Below are positions 51,853-63,640 of a stretch of 64,000 nucleotides of DNA, in pieces. The notes beneath the pieces were generated by a model. That model saw only the letters and a program-made list of their open reading frames with translations. It was not told the origin of the DNA and ran no database searches. Source of the DNA: Reyranella sp. CPCC 100927 (GTDB taxonomy: Bacteria > Pseudomonadota > Alphaproteobacteria > Reyranellales > Reyranellaceae); assembly GCF_007859315.1 (NCBI RefSeq), contig NZ_VOHA01000007.1, positions 124,001 to 188,000 of the forward strand, in the 5' to 3' direction. Position 1 is the stretch's first letter. Each line of letters opens with the position of its first letter. The position numbers were made by a program, and so were the translations under genes.

Positions 51853-53373
51853 ATGGCCGATCTTGCTGCCGACGACGACCTCGTCCTGCTGACCTGCGCC
51901 GAGATGCAGGCGGCCGAGCGTTACGCCATGCGCGGCGCCGGTCCCGAACAGCGCCAGGCGACGTCGGGTAGCGAGCTGATGGAAGCGGCGGGCGCCGCGG
52001 TTGCCAACACCATCATCGAGCGCTTCCTGCCTCAACCGATCGTTGTCCTGTGCGGTCCCGGCAACAACGGCGGCGACGGCTTCGTGATCGCCCGCCACCT
52101 GGCGGCGGCCGGCTGGCCGGTGCGCGTCGGGCTGCTGGGCGATCGCGCCAAGCTCACCGGCGATGCGATGTGGGCCGCGATCCTGTGGGATGGTGCTGTT
52201 GAGCCCTTGTCGCCGGCGTTGCTGGCCGACCGGCCGCTGGTCGTCGATGCTTTGTTCGGTGCCGGACTGAAGCGGCCGATCGACGGCGTGGCGGGCGATG
52301 TCATCGCGGCGATCAACAGCCAGGCGCTGACCTGCATCGCGGTCGACCTGCCCAGCGGCCTGGAGGGCGACACCGGCCGAATGCTGGGGCATGCGCCGCG
52401 GTGTGCCCTGACGGTGACGTTCTTCCGGCTCAAGCCGGCACATCTGTCGCTCAACGGCCGGTTGTTGTGCGGCGACGTGCGGGTGGCCGACATCGGCGTT
52501 CCGCGCGCCGCCCTGAAGTCGGTCAGCCCACGCCAGTGGCGCAACGCCCCGGCCCTGTGGCGGGCGGCGCTGCGTGCGCCCGCATTGGGGGACCACAAGT
52601 ACGCCCGCGGCCACGTTCTTGTTGCCGGCGGCGACACCATGACGGGTGCCGCGCGCCTGGCGGCGCTGGCGGCACGGCGGATCGGGGCCGGCCTGGTGAC
52701 CATCGCCGCCGCGCCGGCAGCTGTCGGCGTCTACCAGGCGGCGGAGCCCGGCAATATCGTGGCCGCACTCGACGGCCCCAACGCTTTTCGCCAGCTGGCG
52801 GCCGATCCGCGGCGCAATGTCTTCGTCGTCGGGCCCGGGGCAGGGGCGACACCCGCCACGCGACGGCTGGTGGCCGATGCGCTGGCCACCGGCCGTGCCT
52901 GCGTGCTGGACGCCGATGCGCTGACGGCCTTCGCCGGCGCGCCGCAGGCGCTGTTCGCCGACATCAAGGGGCCGGCGGTGCTGACGCCGCACGATGGCGA
53001 GTTCAGCCGTCTGTTCCCGGATCTGGGGGCCGATATGGGCAAGCTTGAGCGGGCGCGACAGGCGGCGCGCATGGCCGGCGCGGTCGTGCTGCTGAAGGGC
53101 GCCGACACGGTGATCGCTGCGCCGGACGGGCGGGCGGTGATCAACGACAATGCGCCGCCGTGGCTGGCGACCGCCGGTGCCGGGGATGTGCTGGCGGGCC
53201 TGATCGCCGGTCTGGCCGCCCAGGGCATGACCCCGTTCGTCGCGGCCGTGGCGGCGGCCTGGATCCATGGTGCCGCCGCAGCCCGGTTCGGGCCGGGCCT
53301 GATCGCCGAGGACCTACCGGCGCAGGTGCCGAAGATCCTGGCCGACCTCCTGGATGGGAGAGCGGGCGCATAA
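51853..53373 (+). CDS. nnr: bifunctional NAD(P)H-hydrate epimerase/dehydratase
   Basis: A 506-residue fusion of the two NAD(P)HX repair activities. Residues about 15-220 are the YjeF_N epimerase (SGSELMEAAGAAVANTII; VVLCGPGNNGGDGFVIARHL; IAVDLPSGLEGDTG). Residues about 235-500 are the ADP/ATP-dependent dehydratase (GHVLVAGGDTMTGAARLAALAARRIGAGLVTIAA; LTPHDGEFSRLFP; WLATAGAGDVLAGLIAGLAAQG). The start at 51853 was chosen because the longer frame overlaps the membrane protein. The fusion is the standard bacterial form. Confidence 0.95.
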   Translation: MADLAADDDLVLLTCAEMQAAERYAMRGAGPEQRQATSGSELMEAAGAAVANTIIERFLPQPIVVLCGPGNNGGDGFVIARHLAAAGWPVRVGLLGDRAKLTGDAMWAAILWDGAVEPLSPALLADRPLVVDALFGAGLKRPIDGVAGDVIAAINSQALTCIAVDLPSGLEGDTGRMLGHAPRCALTVTFFRLKPAHLSLNGRLLCGDVRVADIGVPRAALKSVSPRQWRNAPALWRAALRAPALGDHKYARGHVLVAGGDTMTGAARLAALAARRIGAGLVTIAAAPAAVGVYQAAEPGNIVAALDGPNAFRQLAADPRRNVFVVGPGAGATPATRRLVADALATGRACVLDADALTAFAGAPQALFADIKGPAVLTPHDGEFSRLFPDLGADMGKLERARQAARMAGAVVLLKGADTVIAAPDGRAVINDNAPPWLATAGAGDVLAGLIAGLAAQGMTPFVAAVAAAWIHGAAAARFGPGLIAEDLPAQVPKILADLLDGRAGA

Positions 53374-53377
53374 CCCT

Positions 53378-53406
53378 TTGACCGGCCAAAGTTCGCGGGC
53401 TAGAAG
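53378..53406 (+). promoter_or_regulatory. tRNA-Leu promoter
   Basis: TTGACC (53378-53383) and TAGAAG (53401-53406) with an exact 17-base spacer, starting just after the nnr stop and ending 47 bases before tRNA-Leu. Five of six and four of six consensus matches. Confidence 0.6.
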
Positions 53407-53453
53407 GCGCCCCTTGGCCGCCGGACCGGCGAGCTGGGCGCGCGGGTGTGGCC

Positions 53454-53538
53454 GCGGGCGTGGTGGAATTGGCAGACACACTGGATTTAGGTTCCAGCGC
53501 CGCAAGGCATGGGGGTTCAAGTCCCTCCGCCCGCACCA
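53454..53538 (+). tRNA. tRNA-Leu (TAG)
   Basis: Acceptor stem GCGGGCG/CGCCCGC, anticodon TAG (in GATTTAGGTTC), a long variable arm (CGCCGCAAGGCAT), T-loop GGTTCAAGTCC, and CCA encoded at 53536-53538. The type II structure and anticodon identify a leucine tRNA for CUA/CUG codons. Confidence 0.96.
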
Positions 53539-53598
53539 TCTCCCCTCGGCAGGCATGCACGACAACGAATGATTGAGATCGAGCGGAACGTCATCACC

Positions 53599-54942
53599 AT
53601 GCAAGTCACCGAACTCACCAACGAAGGCCTCAAGCGCGCCTATAAGATCGTGGTGCCGGCCGCGACGCTGAGCGGTCAGGTCGACACGCGCCTGGCGGAA
53701 ATGTCGAAGACGGCGGTGATGCCGGGCTTCCGCCGCGGCAAGGTGCCGGTGACCCTGCTGCGCAAGCAGTACGGCCAGGCCCTGTTCGGCGAGGCGGTCG
53801 AGAAGACCGTCAACGAAAGCGTGGGCAAGACCGTCGAGGACAACGGCCTGCGTCCGGCGCTGCAGCCGCGGGTCGACGTCAAGGCGATCGGCGAGGACAA
53901 GGATCTCGAGTTCGACGTCACGGTCGAACTCATGCCCGAGATCGGCGACGTCGACTTCAGCGCCATCGAGCTCGAACGGCTGAAGACGGCGGTCGAAGAG
54001 TCGCAGGTGAACGAGGCGCTGGAGCGCATCGCCGGCGCCAACAAGGAACAGAAGGAACTGGCCGCGCCACGTCCGGCCGCGAAGGGTGACCAGGTGACGA
54101 TCGACTTCACCGGTTACGTCGACGGCACGGCGTTCCCCAACGGTTCGGCCACCGACTACCCCCTGGAACTCGGCTCGGCGAGCCTCATCCCCGGCTTCGA
54201 AGACCAGCTGATCGGCGCCTCGGCGGACGAGGAGCGCGAGGTCAAGGTGACGTTCCCGGCCGACTACGGCAACACGGAGCTCGCCGGCAAGGACGCCACG
54301 TTCAAGGTCACCGTGAAGGCGATCCGTGAACTGGTGGCGCGCGCAATCGACGATGAGCTCGCCAAGGGCGCGGGCTTCGACAACCTCGACGCCATGCGCC
54401 AGGCCGTGCGTGAGCGCATCGAGCAGGACTACAACCAGCTGTCGCGCACCCTGGTGAAGCGCAAGCTGCTGGACCAGCTTGCCGAGCGTTACAAGTTCTC
54501 GGTGCCGGCCGGCCTGGTCGACCTGGAGTTCGAGTCGATCTGGAAGCAGGTCGAGGACGCCAAGACCGCCGGCCAGAAGGTCGAGGGCGACGAGGAGAAG
54601 CTGAAGGAAGAGTATCGCGGCATCGCCGACCGCCGGGTCCGACTGGGCCTGCTGCTGGCCGAGGTCGGCCGCAAGAACAACATCGAAGTCAGCGCCGCCG
54701 AGATCAACCAGGCAGTGTTCCGCGAGGCGCAACGCTTCCAGGGCCAGGAGCGCCAGGTTCTGGAGTTCTATCAGAAGAATCCGCAGATGCGCGATCGCCT
54801 GCGGGCGCCGATCTTCGAGGACAAGACGATCGATTTCGCGCTCGAACTGGCGAAGGTCACCGACAAGGTGGTGTCGGCGGATGACCTGCTGAAAGCGGCC
54901 CGTGAAGCCGAGGCCGAGGAAGACAAGCCCAACGCGGCCTGA
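53599..54942 (+). CDS. tig: trigger factor
   Basis: A 447-residue ribosome-associated chaperone with prolyl isomerase activity. The ribosome-binding domain carries MPGFRRGKVPVTLLRKQYG (about residues 39-57, the GFRxGKxP signature). The FKBP domain (about 150-240) begins AAKGDQVTIDFTGYVDGTAFPNGSA. The rest is the helical C-terminal arm, ending with an acidic tail. The ATG at 53599 fits the family start (MQVTELTNEGLKRAYKIVV). It precedes clpP, clpX and lon as in other alphaproteobacteria. Confidence 0.97.
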   Translation: MQVTELTNEGLKRAYKIVVPAATLSGQVDTRLAEMSKTAVMPGFRRGKVPVTLLRKQYGQALFGEAVEKTVNESVGKTVEDNGLRPALQPRVDVKAIGEDKDLEFDVTVELMPEIGDVDFSAIELERLKTAVEESQVNEALERIAGANKEQKELAAPRPAAKGDQVTIDFTGYVDGTAFPNGSATDYPLELGSASLIPGFEDQLIGASADEEREVKVTFPADYGNTELAGKDATFKVTVKAIRELVARAIDDELAKGAGFDNLDAMRQAVRERIEQDYNQLSRTLVKRKLLDQLAERYKFSVPAGLVDLEFESIWKQVEDAKTAGQKVEGDEEKLKEEYRGIADRRVRLGLLLAEVGRKNNIEVSAAEINQAVFREAQRFQGQERQVLEFYQKNPQMRDRLRAPIFEDKTIDFALELAKVTDKVVSADDLLKAAREAEAEEDKPNAA

Positions 54943-55101
54943 AGCAGGCAGGGCGCCCAGCGCTTGCGTTGCGCTGGGGCGCTCGCCATGTCTGGATGTG
55001 ATATGGCGCCGTCGGCCTTGATTCCGGCGGCGCAACCGATCCAGATAGGCGGCGAGAAGCCGCAAAACCCCAATCCGGCTGAGGATAAAGGACTGCGTCA
55101 C

Positions 55102-55752
55102 ATGATCCGCGAGCGCGATCCCGTCGAGGTCTTCAACAACATCTACGTCCCGATGGTGGTCGAGCAGACCGCGCGCGGCGAGCGAGGCTATGACATCTGG
55201 TCGCGCCTGCTGAAGGAGCGAATCGTGTTCCTCAGCGGGCCGGTCGAGGACCATGTGTCGACCCTGCTTTGCGCACAGCTTTTGTATTTGGAATCTGAGA
55301 ATCCGACCAAGGACATCTCATTTTACATTAACTCGCCGGGTGGCGTGGTCTCCTCGGGCCTCGCGATCTACGACACCATGCGGTACATCCGCCCCAGCAT
55401 CTCCACCGTGTGCATCGGCCAGGCGGCGTCCATGGGCTCCCTGCTGCTGACGGCCGGTGAGAAGGGCAAGCGCTATGCGCTGCCCAACGCCCGCGTGATG
55501 ATCCATCAGCCTTCGGGCGGTGCGCAGGGGCAGGCGGCCGATATCGAGATCCAGGCGCGCGAGATTCTGATGACGCGCAACAAGCTCAATCGCATGTACG
55601 TGGAACATACCGGCCAGCCGATCGAGGTCATTGAACAGTCGATGGATCGCGACAAATTCTTTAGCCCGGACGAGGCGAAGGAATTTGGGCTGATCGACGA
55701 TGTTCTATTGAAGAGACCGACCGGTGCGGAACCGGTGAAAGTTGGCGGCTGA
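55102..55752 (+). CDS. clpP: ATP-dependent Clp protease proteolytic subunit
   Basis: A 216-residue serine peptidase. I started at 55102 ([44 protein letters not shown]); the frame extends to 54964 with an unusual proline-rich stretch, and a longer N-terminus cannot be excluded. AAGG lies about ten bases before the chosen ATG. The catalytic residues are Ser in [14 protein letters not shown] (about 107), His in [12 protein letters not shown] (about 132) and Asp in the LMTRNKLN-following helix region. It works with ClpX and ClpA. Confidence 0.96.
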   Translation: MIRERDPVEVFNNIYVPMVVEQTARGERGYDIWSRLLKERIVFLSGPVEDHVSTLLCAQLLYLESENPTKDISFYINSPGGVVSSGLAIYDTMRYIRPSISTVCIGQAASMGSLLLTAGEKGKRYALPNARVMIHQPSGGAQGQAADIEIQAREILMTRNKLNRMYVEHTGQPIEVIEQSMDRDKFFSPDEAKEFGLIDDVLLKRPTGAEPVKVGG

Positions 55753-55937
55753 TTCGGCACGACTCGTCCTTGCAAAGGCGTTCGCAATCGTCACCATGTA
55801 GTGCCTGATGTGTTGCGGACGGTTCATGCGCCCTGCGAAGTCATACCCACAATATTTTGATGTTGTACCAAGGCGTTTGCGGGGCGTAACATAGGGATAG
55901 CGTGCCGGTGGGTGCGCTCTGGAGGTAGTGTACGCCC

Positions 55938-57209
55938 ATGGCGACGAACAAGACCGGCGGCGATTCGCGGAACACGCTCTACTGTTCGTTCTGCGGCAAG
56001 AGCCAGCACGAGGTCCGTAAGCTGATCGCTGGGCCTACGGTGTTCATTTGCGATGAATGCGTCGAACTGTGCATGGACATCATCCGGGAGGAAAACAAAA
56101 CCACCCTGGTGAAGTCCAAGGACGGCGTGCCGACCCCGAAGGAAATCCGCCAGATCCTGGATGACTACGTCATTGGTCAGGACTACGCGAAGAAGGTTCT
56201 CTCGGTCGCGGTACACAACCACTACAAGCGCCTGCATCACGGCGCCAAGAACAACGACGTCGAGCTCGCCAAATCTAATATCCTGCTGATCGGTCCGACC
56301 GGTTCGGGCAAGACGCTGCTGGCGCAGACGCTGGCCCGCATGCTCGACGTGCCGTTCACTATGGCCGACGCCACGACGCTGACCGAAGCGGGCTACGTCG
56401 GCGAGGATGTCGAGAACATCATCCTGAAGCTGCTGCAGGCCTCCGACTACAACGTCGAGCGGGCGCAGCGCGGCATCGTCTACATCGACGAAGTCGACAA
56501 GATCAGCCGCAAGTCGGACAACCCGTCGATCACGCGCGACGTGTCGGGCGAGGGCGTCCAGCAGGCGCTGCTCAAGATCATGGAAGGCACGATCGCGAGC
56601 GTTCCGCCACAGGGTGGCCGCAAGCATCCGCAGCAGGAGTTCCTGCAGGTCGACACGACGAACATCCTGTTCGTGTGCGGCGGTGCCTTCGCCGGCCTGG
56701 AGCGCATCATCTCTCAGCGTCGCCAGGGCACGTCCATCGGCTTCGGCGCCGAGGTGCGCGGTCCGGACGACCGGCGGACCGGCGAGATCCTGCGTGACCT
56801 GGAGCCCGAGGATCTGCTGAAGTACGGTCTGATCCCGGAGTTCGTGGGCCGTCTGCCGGTCGTGGCAACGCTGGACGATCTGGATGAAGCGGCCCTGGTC
56901 GAGATCCTGACCAAGCCCAAGAACGCCCTTGTCCGCCAGTACCAGCGGCTCTTCGACATGGAGAGCGTGCGGCTGAAGTTCACCGACGAGGCCCTGCGCT
57001 CCGTCGCGCTGAAGGCGATCGCGCGCAAGACCGGCGCCCGCGGATTGCGTTCCATTATGGAAGCCATCCTGCTGAACACCATGTACGAGCTGCCGGGGTT
57101 GCAGGGTGTCGACGAAGTCGTGGTCAATGGCGAAGTCGCCGAAGGCCGGGCCCAGCCGCTCTACACCTACAGCGAGCGCAAGGAACTCGAGGCGCCGGCC
57201 GGCGCCTGA
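55938..57209 (+). CDS. clpX: ATP-dependent Clp protease ATPase subunit ClpX
   Basis: A 423-residue AAA+ unfoldase. The N-terminal zinc domain has [32 protein letters not shown] (two CxxC pairs, about 14-45). The AAA+ module holds Walker [18 protein letters not shown] (about 118), Walker [12 protein letters not shown] (about 178-188), the pore loop GYVGEDVE and the IGF loop for ClpP docking ([12 protein letters not shown], about 268). It lies 185 bases after clpP; a weak TTGTAC/TAACAT pair in that gap could give it its own promoter. Confidence 0.97.
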   Translation: MATNKTGGDSRNTLYCSFCGKSQHEVRKLIAGPTVFICDECVELCMDIIREENKTTLVKSKDGVPTPKEIRQILDDYVIGQDYAKKVLSVAVHNHYKRLHHGAKNNDVELAKSNILLIGPTGSGKTLLAQTLARMLDVPFTMADATTLTEAGYVGEDVENIILKLLQASDYNVERAQRGIVYIDEVDKISRKSDNPSITRDVSGEGVQQALLKIMEGTIASVPPQGGRKHPQQEFLQVDTTNILFVCGGAFAGLERIISQRRQGTSIGFGAEVRGPDDRRTGEILRDLEPEDLLKYGLIPEFVGRLPVVATLDDLDEAALVEILTKPKNALVRQYQRLFDMESVRLKFTDEALRSVALKAIARKTGARGLRSIMEAILLNTMYELPGLQGVDEVVVNGEVAEGRAQPLYTYSERKELEAPAGA

Positions 57210-57230
57210 TCAATCGTTTCGCTAAGCGAG

Positions 57231-57269
57231 GGGGCGGCGCTGCCGGCTGGGAATAGGCCGGGCCGCCCC
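57231..57269. terminator. possible clpX terminator
   Basis: GGGGCGGC (57231-57238) and GCCGCCCC (57262-57269) pair around a 23-base loop that has its own GCCGG/CCGG pairing, followed by TTGTC. Only a weak U-tract is present. Confidence 0.4.
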
Positions 57270-57311
57270 TTGTCAGTTTGTGACACAATTGGTCCGGTTA
57301 TCGCGGATATC

Positions 57312-57340
57312 CTTGAACACGTGTCACGAATCGCCATTTT
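57312..57340 (+). promoter_or_regulatory. candidate heat-shock (RpoH) promoter of lon
   Basis: CTTGAA (57312-57317) followed, with 16 bases between, by CCATTTT (57334-57340), about 95 bases upstream of the lon start. CTTG plus a CC-starting -10 at this distance resembles alphaproteobacterial RpoH promoters, which lon often has; the -10 is not perfect. Confidence 0.4.
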
Positions 57341-57435
57341 GTACGGTATAGAACAGGTCCGACAGCGGATATGTGCGTGCTGGTGCGGCAAACGTGGCGG
57401 CGGCATATAGGGCGAGAGGACCAAAGAGAGGCGTC

Positions 57436-59838
<2,403 letters not shown>

Positions 59839-59857
59839 TCCAGCCTTCGGGCTGCAG

Positions 59858-59890
59858 ACGGGCGGCTCCCCTGCGGGAGCCGCCCGTTTT
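59858..59890 (+). terminator. lon rho-independent terminator
   Basis: ACGGGCGGCTCCC (59858-59870), loop CTGC, GGGAGCCGCCCGT (59875-59887), then TTTT: a perfect 13-base stem with a U-tract, 20 bases after the lon stop. This is the clearest terminator in the window. Confidence 0.9.
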
Positions 59891-59976
59891 GCGTTGTGGA
59901 TAACTGCGTGGGAGCGAGATTTTGCTAGATGCAGACGCTGCAATCCGGCCAAGCCCCAAAATGTTGTTTCAGGTCG

Positions 59977-60006
59977 TTGACGTCGGCGGAGGCGGCCACC
60001 TAGATT
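59977..60006 (+). promoter_or_regulatory. HU gene promoter
   Basis: TTGACG (59977-59982) and TAGATT (60001-60006) separated by 18 bases, about 70 bases before the HU start. Good -35 and fair -10. Confidence 0.5.
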
Positions 60007-60075
60007 AACGCCCGGGGGCGTGGCCGGCCGTGTTGGTTCGGCAGCCGTAGTAGTGACGTGAGGGGACCCTCGACC

Positions 60076-60348
60076 ATGAACAAGAACGATCTCGTCGCGG
60101 CCGTGGCGAATGCGGCGAATCTCTCCAAGAGCGGTGCCCAGGGTGCCGTCGATGCGGTCTTCGCGTCCATCATCAAGGCACTGAAAAAGAAAGACAAAGT
60201 CCTTATTGTCGGGTTCGGAACCTTCTACGCCACCAAACGCAAGGGCGGCGTCGGCCGCAACCCGCGCACCGGCGAGCCGATCAAGATCGCGCCGGCCGTG
60301 CAACCCAAGTTCAAGGCCGGCCGCGGACTGAAGGATGCCTTGAACTGA
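60076..60348 (+). CDS. hup: DNA-binding protein HU
   Basis: A 90-residue histone-like protein, the standard length, starting MNKNDLVAAVANAANLSKSGAQGAVDAVF. The DNA-binding arm has VGFGTFYATKRKGGVGRNPRTGEPIKIAPAVQPKFKAGRGLKDAL, with the conserved GRNPxTG and the intercalating Pro. It acts as a dimer that bends DNA. The location after lon is common in alphaproteobacteria. A GAGGGGACC ribosome binding site precedes the ATG. Confidence 0.96.
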   Translation: MNKNDLVAAVANAANLSKSGAQGAVDAVFASIIKALKKKDKVLIVGFGTFYATKRKGGVGRNPRTGEPIKIAPAVQPKFKAGRGLKDALN

Positions 60349-60407
60349 TGGGTTTGGCTGGTGCGCTGCGGCAGTGCCGTATGGTATGACGCCAACCGTC
60401 GGCGGGC

Positions 60408-60483
60408 GGGCGATTAGCTCAGTTGGTAGAGCATCTCGTTTACACCGAGGGGGTCGGCGGTTCGAGCCCGTCATCGCCCACCA
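60408..60483 (+). tRNA. tRNA-Val (TAC)
   Basis: Acceptor stem GGGCGAT/ATCGCCC, D-stem GCTC, anticodon TAC (in CGTTTACACCG), T-loop GGTTCGAGCCC, and CCA encoded at 60481-60483. All stems pair. Confidence 0.97.
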
Positions 60484-60614
60484 CGCGCCGTTTTGAGGCC
60501 ACACCGGATGATGTGTGGGGCTCAACTGGCAGTGCGTCTGCCGCCATCTTGCCCACAGGCGCCAGTCCTCTGAAACTCCAAGCGAAAATCCCCGCAGTGC
60601 GATACCCGTTTTCA

Positions 60615-60643
60615 TTGACACGCAGGTGCACGCCGTCTAAACG
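60615..60643 (+). promoter_or_regulatory. tRNA-Asp promoter
   Basis: A perfect TTGACA (60615-60620), a 17-base spacer and TAAACG (60638-60643), ending 24 bases before tRNA-Asp. The 184 bases between the two tRNAs hold no gene. Confidence 0.6.
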
Positions 60644-60667
60644 TGCGCCCGCCAACGAGGCCAATAC

Positions 60668-60742
<75 letters not shown>

Positions 60743-60744
<2 letters not shown>

Positions 60745-60768
60745 TTTCTCCCCTTGAGAGGAGAAATG
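60743..60768 (+). terminator. hairpin directly after tRNA-Asp
   Basis: CATTTCTCC (60743-60751) pairs perfectly with GGAGAAATG (60760-60768) around an eight-base loop. The stem begins inside the encoded CCA end, so it may be a terminator or a processing signal; no U-tract follows. Confidence 0.45.
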
Positions 60769-60938
60769 GCTGGTCATCGGCCCCGTCCGGCAAGAGGGGT
60801 GAGGCGATCTGTCTTCCGTCGCATCCCTTCCGCGTATGCCAGAACGCATCGAATGCGGCAGCGCGCGGTCGGAGTGCCGGAGAAACGGCGACGGCGCGGA
60901 CCGACTCGGCTGCCTGCGATGCTGGACGAGGGGAAGCG

Positions 60939-61304
60939 ATGGACGCGCTGCTGACCGAGTACCTGCCGATCCTCGTTTTCATCGGTATCGCTGTCGGGCT
61001 GGTGATCGCGATGCTGGGCGGCTCCTACGTGATCGCCCGCCAGAACCCGGACTCCGAAAAGCTGTCGCCCTTCGAATGCGGTTTTGCCCCGTTCAGCGAC
61101 GCGCGCGGCCAGTTCGACGTGCGTTTCTACCTGGTCGCAATCCTCTTCATCATCTTCGACCTTGAGGTCGCCTTCCTGTTTCCCTGGGCGGTGGCACTAA
61201 AGGACATCGGCGTCCTCGGCTTCTGGTCGATGATGCTGTTCCTCGGCATCCTCACGGTCGGCTTCGTTTATGAATGGAAGAAAGGGGCCCTCGAATGGGA
61301 GTGA
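60939..61304 (+). CDS. nuoA: NADH-quinone oxidoreductase subunit A
   Basis: A 121-residue membrane subunit of complex I with three helices ([72 protein letters not shown]). The conserved loop [28 protein letters not shown], with the cysteine of the quinone-channel loop, is intact. First gene of the nuo operon; nuoB starts inside its last codons, a 10-base overlap. Confidence 0.96.
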   Translation: MDALLTEYLPILVFIGIAVGLVIAMLGGSYVIARQNPDSEKLSPFECGFAPFSDARGQFDVRFYLVAILFIIFDLEVAFLFPWAVALKDIGVLGFWSMMLFLGILTVGFVYEWKKGALEWE

Positions 61305-61822
61305 CGGCCACTGATTCCGCCGCCGGCACCACCGCGCTCACCCGCGCGCTCGAAGGAGAGCTGGCCGACAAGGGCTTTGTCGTCGCCCAGCTCGACAAGC
61401 TGGTGTCGTGGGCGCGATCGGGTTCGCTGTGGGGTCTGACCTTCGGTCTGGCCTGCTGCGGCGTGGAGATGATCCACACCTGGATGAGCCGCTACGATCT
61501 CGACCGCTTCGGCGTGGCGCCGATGCCCAGCCCGCGGTCGGCCGACATCATGATCGTGGCCGGCACGTTGACCAACAAGATGGCGCCGGCGCTGCGCAAG
61601 GTCTACGACCAGATGGCCGAGCCGCGTTACGTGATCTCGATGGGCTCGTGCGCCAACGGTGGCGGCTACTACCACTACAGCTATTCGGTGGTGCGCGGTT
61701 GCGATCGCATCGTACCGGTCGATATCTATGTGCCGGGATGCCCGCCGACAGCCGAAGCGCTGCTCTACGGCATCCTGCAGCTGCAGAAGAAGATCCGCCG
61801 CACCGGTACGCTGGTGCGCTGA
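61295..61822 (+). CDS. nuoB: NADH-quinone oxidoreductase subunit B
   Basis: A 175-residue subunit holding the N2 [4Fe-4S] cluster. Ligands are in [23 protein letters not shown] (two Cys, about 50-51), [45 protein letters not shown] (Cys about 115 and 145). The start at 61295 overlaps nuoA; an ATG seven codons upstream is less likely. NuoB connects the peripheral arm to the quinone site. Confidence 0.96.
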   Translation: MGVTATDSAAGTTALTRALEGELADKGFVVAQLDKLVSWARSGSLWGLTFGLACCGVEMIHTWMSRYDLDRFGVAPMPSPRSADIMIVAGTLTNKMAPALRKVYDQMAEPRYVISMGSCANGGGYYHYSYSVVRGCDRIVPVDIYVPGCPPTAEALLYGILQLQKKIRRTGTLVR

Positions 61823-61823
61823 C

Positions 61824-62429
61824 ATGGACGACAAGCTCAACGAACTTGCCGCGCACATCACCGCCTCGGCCGGTGAAGCTGTCGTTTCCACCACCGTCCG
61901 GCTGGGCGAGCTGACAGTACAGACGACGGCAGCGAAGCTGCTGTCGCTGCTGGCCTTCCTGCGCGACGATCCGAAGTGCCAGTTGCGCCAGCTGGTCGAC
62001 ATCTGCGGCGCTGATTATCCGGAGCGGCCGCAGCGCTTCGAGGTCGTGTACCATCTGCTGAGCCACCGCCTGAACCTGCGGCTGCGGGTCAAGCTCTCGA
62101 CGGATGAGGACACGCCGGTGCCATCGGCGGCCGACGTCCATCCCGCCGCATCCTGGTTCGAGCGCGAGACATGGGACCTCTACGGCGTCTGGTTCTCCGA
62201 CCATCCTGATCTGCGCCGCATCCTCACCGACTACGGTTTCGAAGGCCACCCGCTGCGCAAGGATTTTCCGCTGACCGGTTTCGTCGAGCTGCGCTACGAC
62301 GAGACGCAGAAGCGGGTGATCTACGAGCCGGTGAAGCTGACACAGGAATTCCGCCGCTTCGACTTCTTGAGCCCTTGGGAAGGCGCGCGTTACGTGCTGC
62401 CGGGCGACGAGAAGGCGACCAAGAACTGA
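61824..62429 (+). CDS. nuoC: NADH-quinone oxidoreductase subunit C
   Basis: A 201-residue 30-kDa-type subunit, starting [13 protein letters not shown]. The core signature is [49 protein letters not shown] (about 110-158), matching the [38 protein letters not shown] family pattern. It is separate from nuoD, unlike the nuoCD fusion of enterobacteria, as expected for alphaproteobacteria. One base separates it from nuoB. Confidence 0.96.
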   Translation: MDDKLNELAAHITASAGEAVVSTTVRLGELTVQTTAAKLLSLLAFLRDDPKCQLRQLVDICGADYPERPQRFEVVYHLLSHRLNLRLRVKLSTDEDTPVPSAADVHPAASWFERETWDLYGVWFSDHPDLRRILTDYGFEGHPLRKDFPLTGFVELRYDETQKRVIYEPVKLTQEFRRFDFLSPWEGARYVLPGDEKATKN

Positions 62430-62442
62430 GGCCGGGGCCACG

Positions 62443-63627
62443 ATGTCCGACGTCGCCATCAAGAACCTGACGTTCAACTTCGGCCCGCAGCATCCGGCCG
62501 CGCACGGCGTGCTGCGCCTGGTGGTCGAGATGGACGGCGAGATCGTCGAGCGCTGCGATCCGCATATCGGCCTGCTGCATCGCGGCACCGAGAAGCTGAT
62601 CGAGTACAAGACCTACTTGCAGGCGGTGCCGTACTTCGATCGGCTCGATTACGTCTCGCCGATGTGCCAGGAGCACGCTTTCGCGCTCGCCGTCGAGCGG
62701 CTGCTGGAGATCAAGGCACCCGAGCGCGGCCAGTGGATCCGCGTGCTGTTCTCCGAGATCACCCGCATCCTCAACCACCTGCTGAACGTCACCACGTTCG
62801 CGATGGACGTCGGCGCGCTGACGCCGACCCTGTGGGGCTTCGAGCAGCGCGAGCTCCTGATGGAGTTCTACGAGGGCGTGTCGGGCTCGCGCATGCATGC
62901 GGCCTATTTCCGTCCTGGCGGCGTCCATCAGGACCTGCCGTCCGGCATGCTCGACAAGATGAAGACATGGTGTGACCAGTTCCCGGAATTCCTTGAGGAT
63001 CTGGAACGACTGGTCACCGAGAACCGCATCTTCAAGCAGCGCACCGTAGACATCGGCACGGTCAGCGCCGACGACGCTATCGCCTGGGGCTTCTCCGGTC
63101 CGATGCTGCGGGCGTCCAACGTCGCCTGGGATCTACGCCGTGCGCAGCCCTACGACGTCTACGACAAGGTCGATTTTGAGATCCCGGTCGGCAAGACCGG
63201 CGACTGCTTCGCGCGCTACCTCGTGCGCATGGAGGAGATGCGGCAGAGCCACCGCATCATGCTTCAGTGCATCGATGCCTTGCGCACGGTGACGGGGCCG
63301 GTTCGGGTCGATGATCGTAAGATCTCTCCACCGCGCCGCGGTGAGATGAAGACCTCGATGGAAGCCCTGATCCACCACTTCAAGCTCTACACCGAAGGCT
63401 ACAAGGTGCCGGCCGGCGAAATCTACGCCGCCGTCGAGGCGCCCAAGGGCGAGTTCGGTGTCTATGTCGTCGCTGACGGCACCAACAAGCCTTACCGGTG
63501 CAAGATCCGCGCGCCGGGATTTCCGCATTTGCAAGCGCTGGACATGATGAGCAAGGGCCACATGCTCGCCGACCTGTCGGCCAACATCGGCTCGCTCGAC
63601 ATCGTGTTCGGCGAAGTCGACCGCTAG
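62443..63627 (+). CDS. nuoD: NADH-quinone oxidoreductase subunit D
   Basis: A 394-residue 49-kDa-type subunit, starting [52 protein letters not shown]. The conserved quinone-site His in GPQHPAAHG and the Tyr in the [29 protein letters not shown] region are present. The C-terminal [19 protein letters not shown] is the classical nuoD ending. It follows nuoC by 13 bases. Confidence 0.97.
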   Translation: MSDVAIKNLTFNFGPQHPAAHGVLRLVVEMDGEIVERCDPHIGLLHRGTEKLIEYKTYLQAVPYFDRLDYVSPMCQEHAFALAVERLLEIKAPERGQWIRVLFSEITRILNHLLNVTTFAMDVGALTPTLWGFEQRELLMEFYEGVSGSRMHAAYFRPGGVHQDLPSGMLDKMKTWCDQFPEFLEDLERLVTENRIFKQRTVDIGTVSADDAIAWGFSGPMLRASNVAWDLRRAQPYDVYDKVDFEIPVGKTGDCFARYLVRMEEMRQSHRIMLQCIDALRTVTGPVRVDDRKISPPRRGEMKTSMEALIHHFKLYTEGYKVPAGEIYAAVEAPKGEFGVYVVADGTNKPYRCKIRAPGFPHLQALDMMSKGHMLADLSANIGSLDIVFGEVDR

Positions 63628-63640
63628 GAGAGCGGGCCGC

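Noticed and set aside
54964-55101. Longer ClpP N-terminus
   Set aside because: The extra 46 residues are proline-rich and unlike ClpP; the ATG at 55102 has a usable ribosome binding site and gives the normal length.
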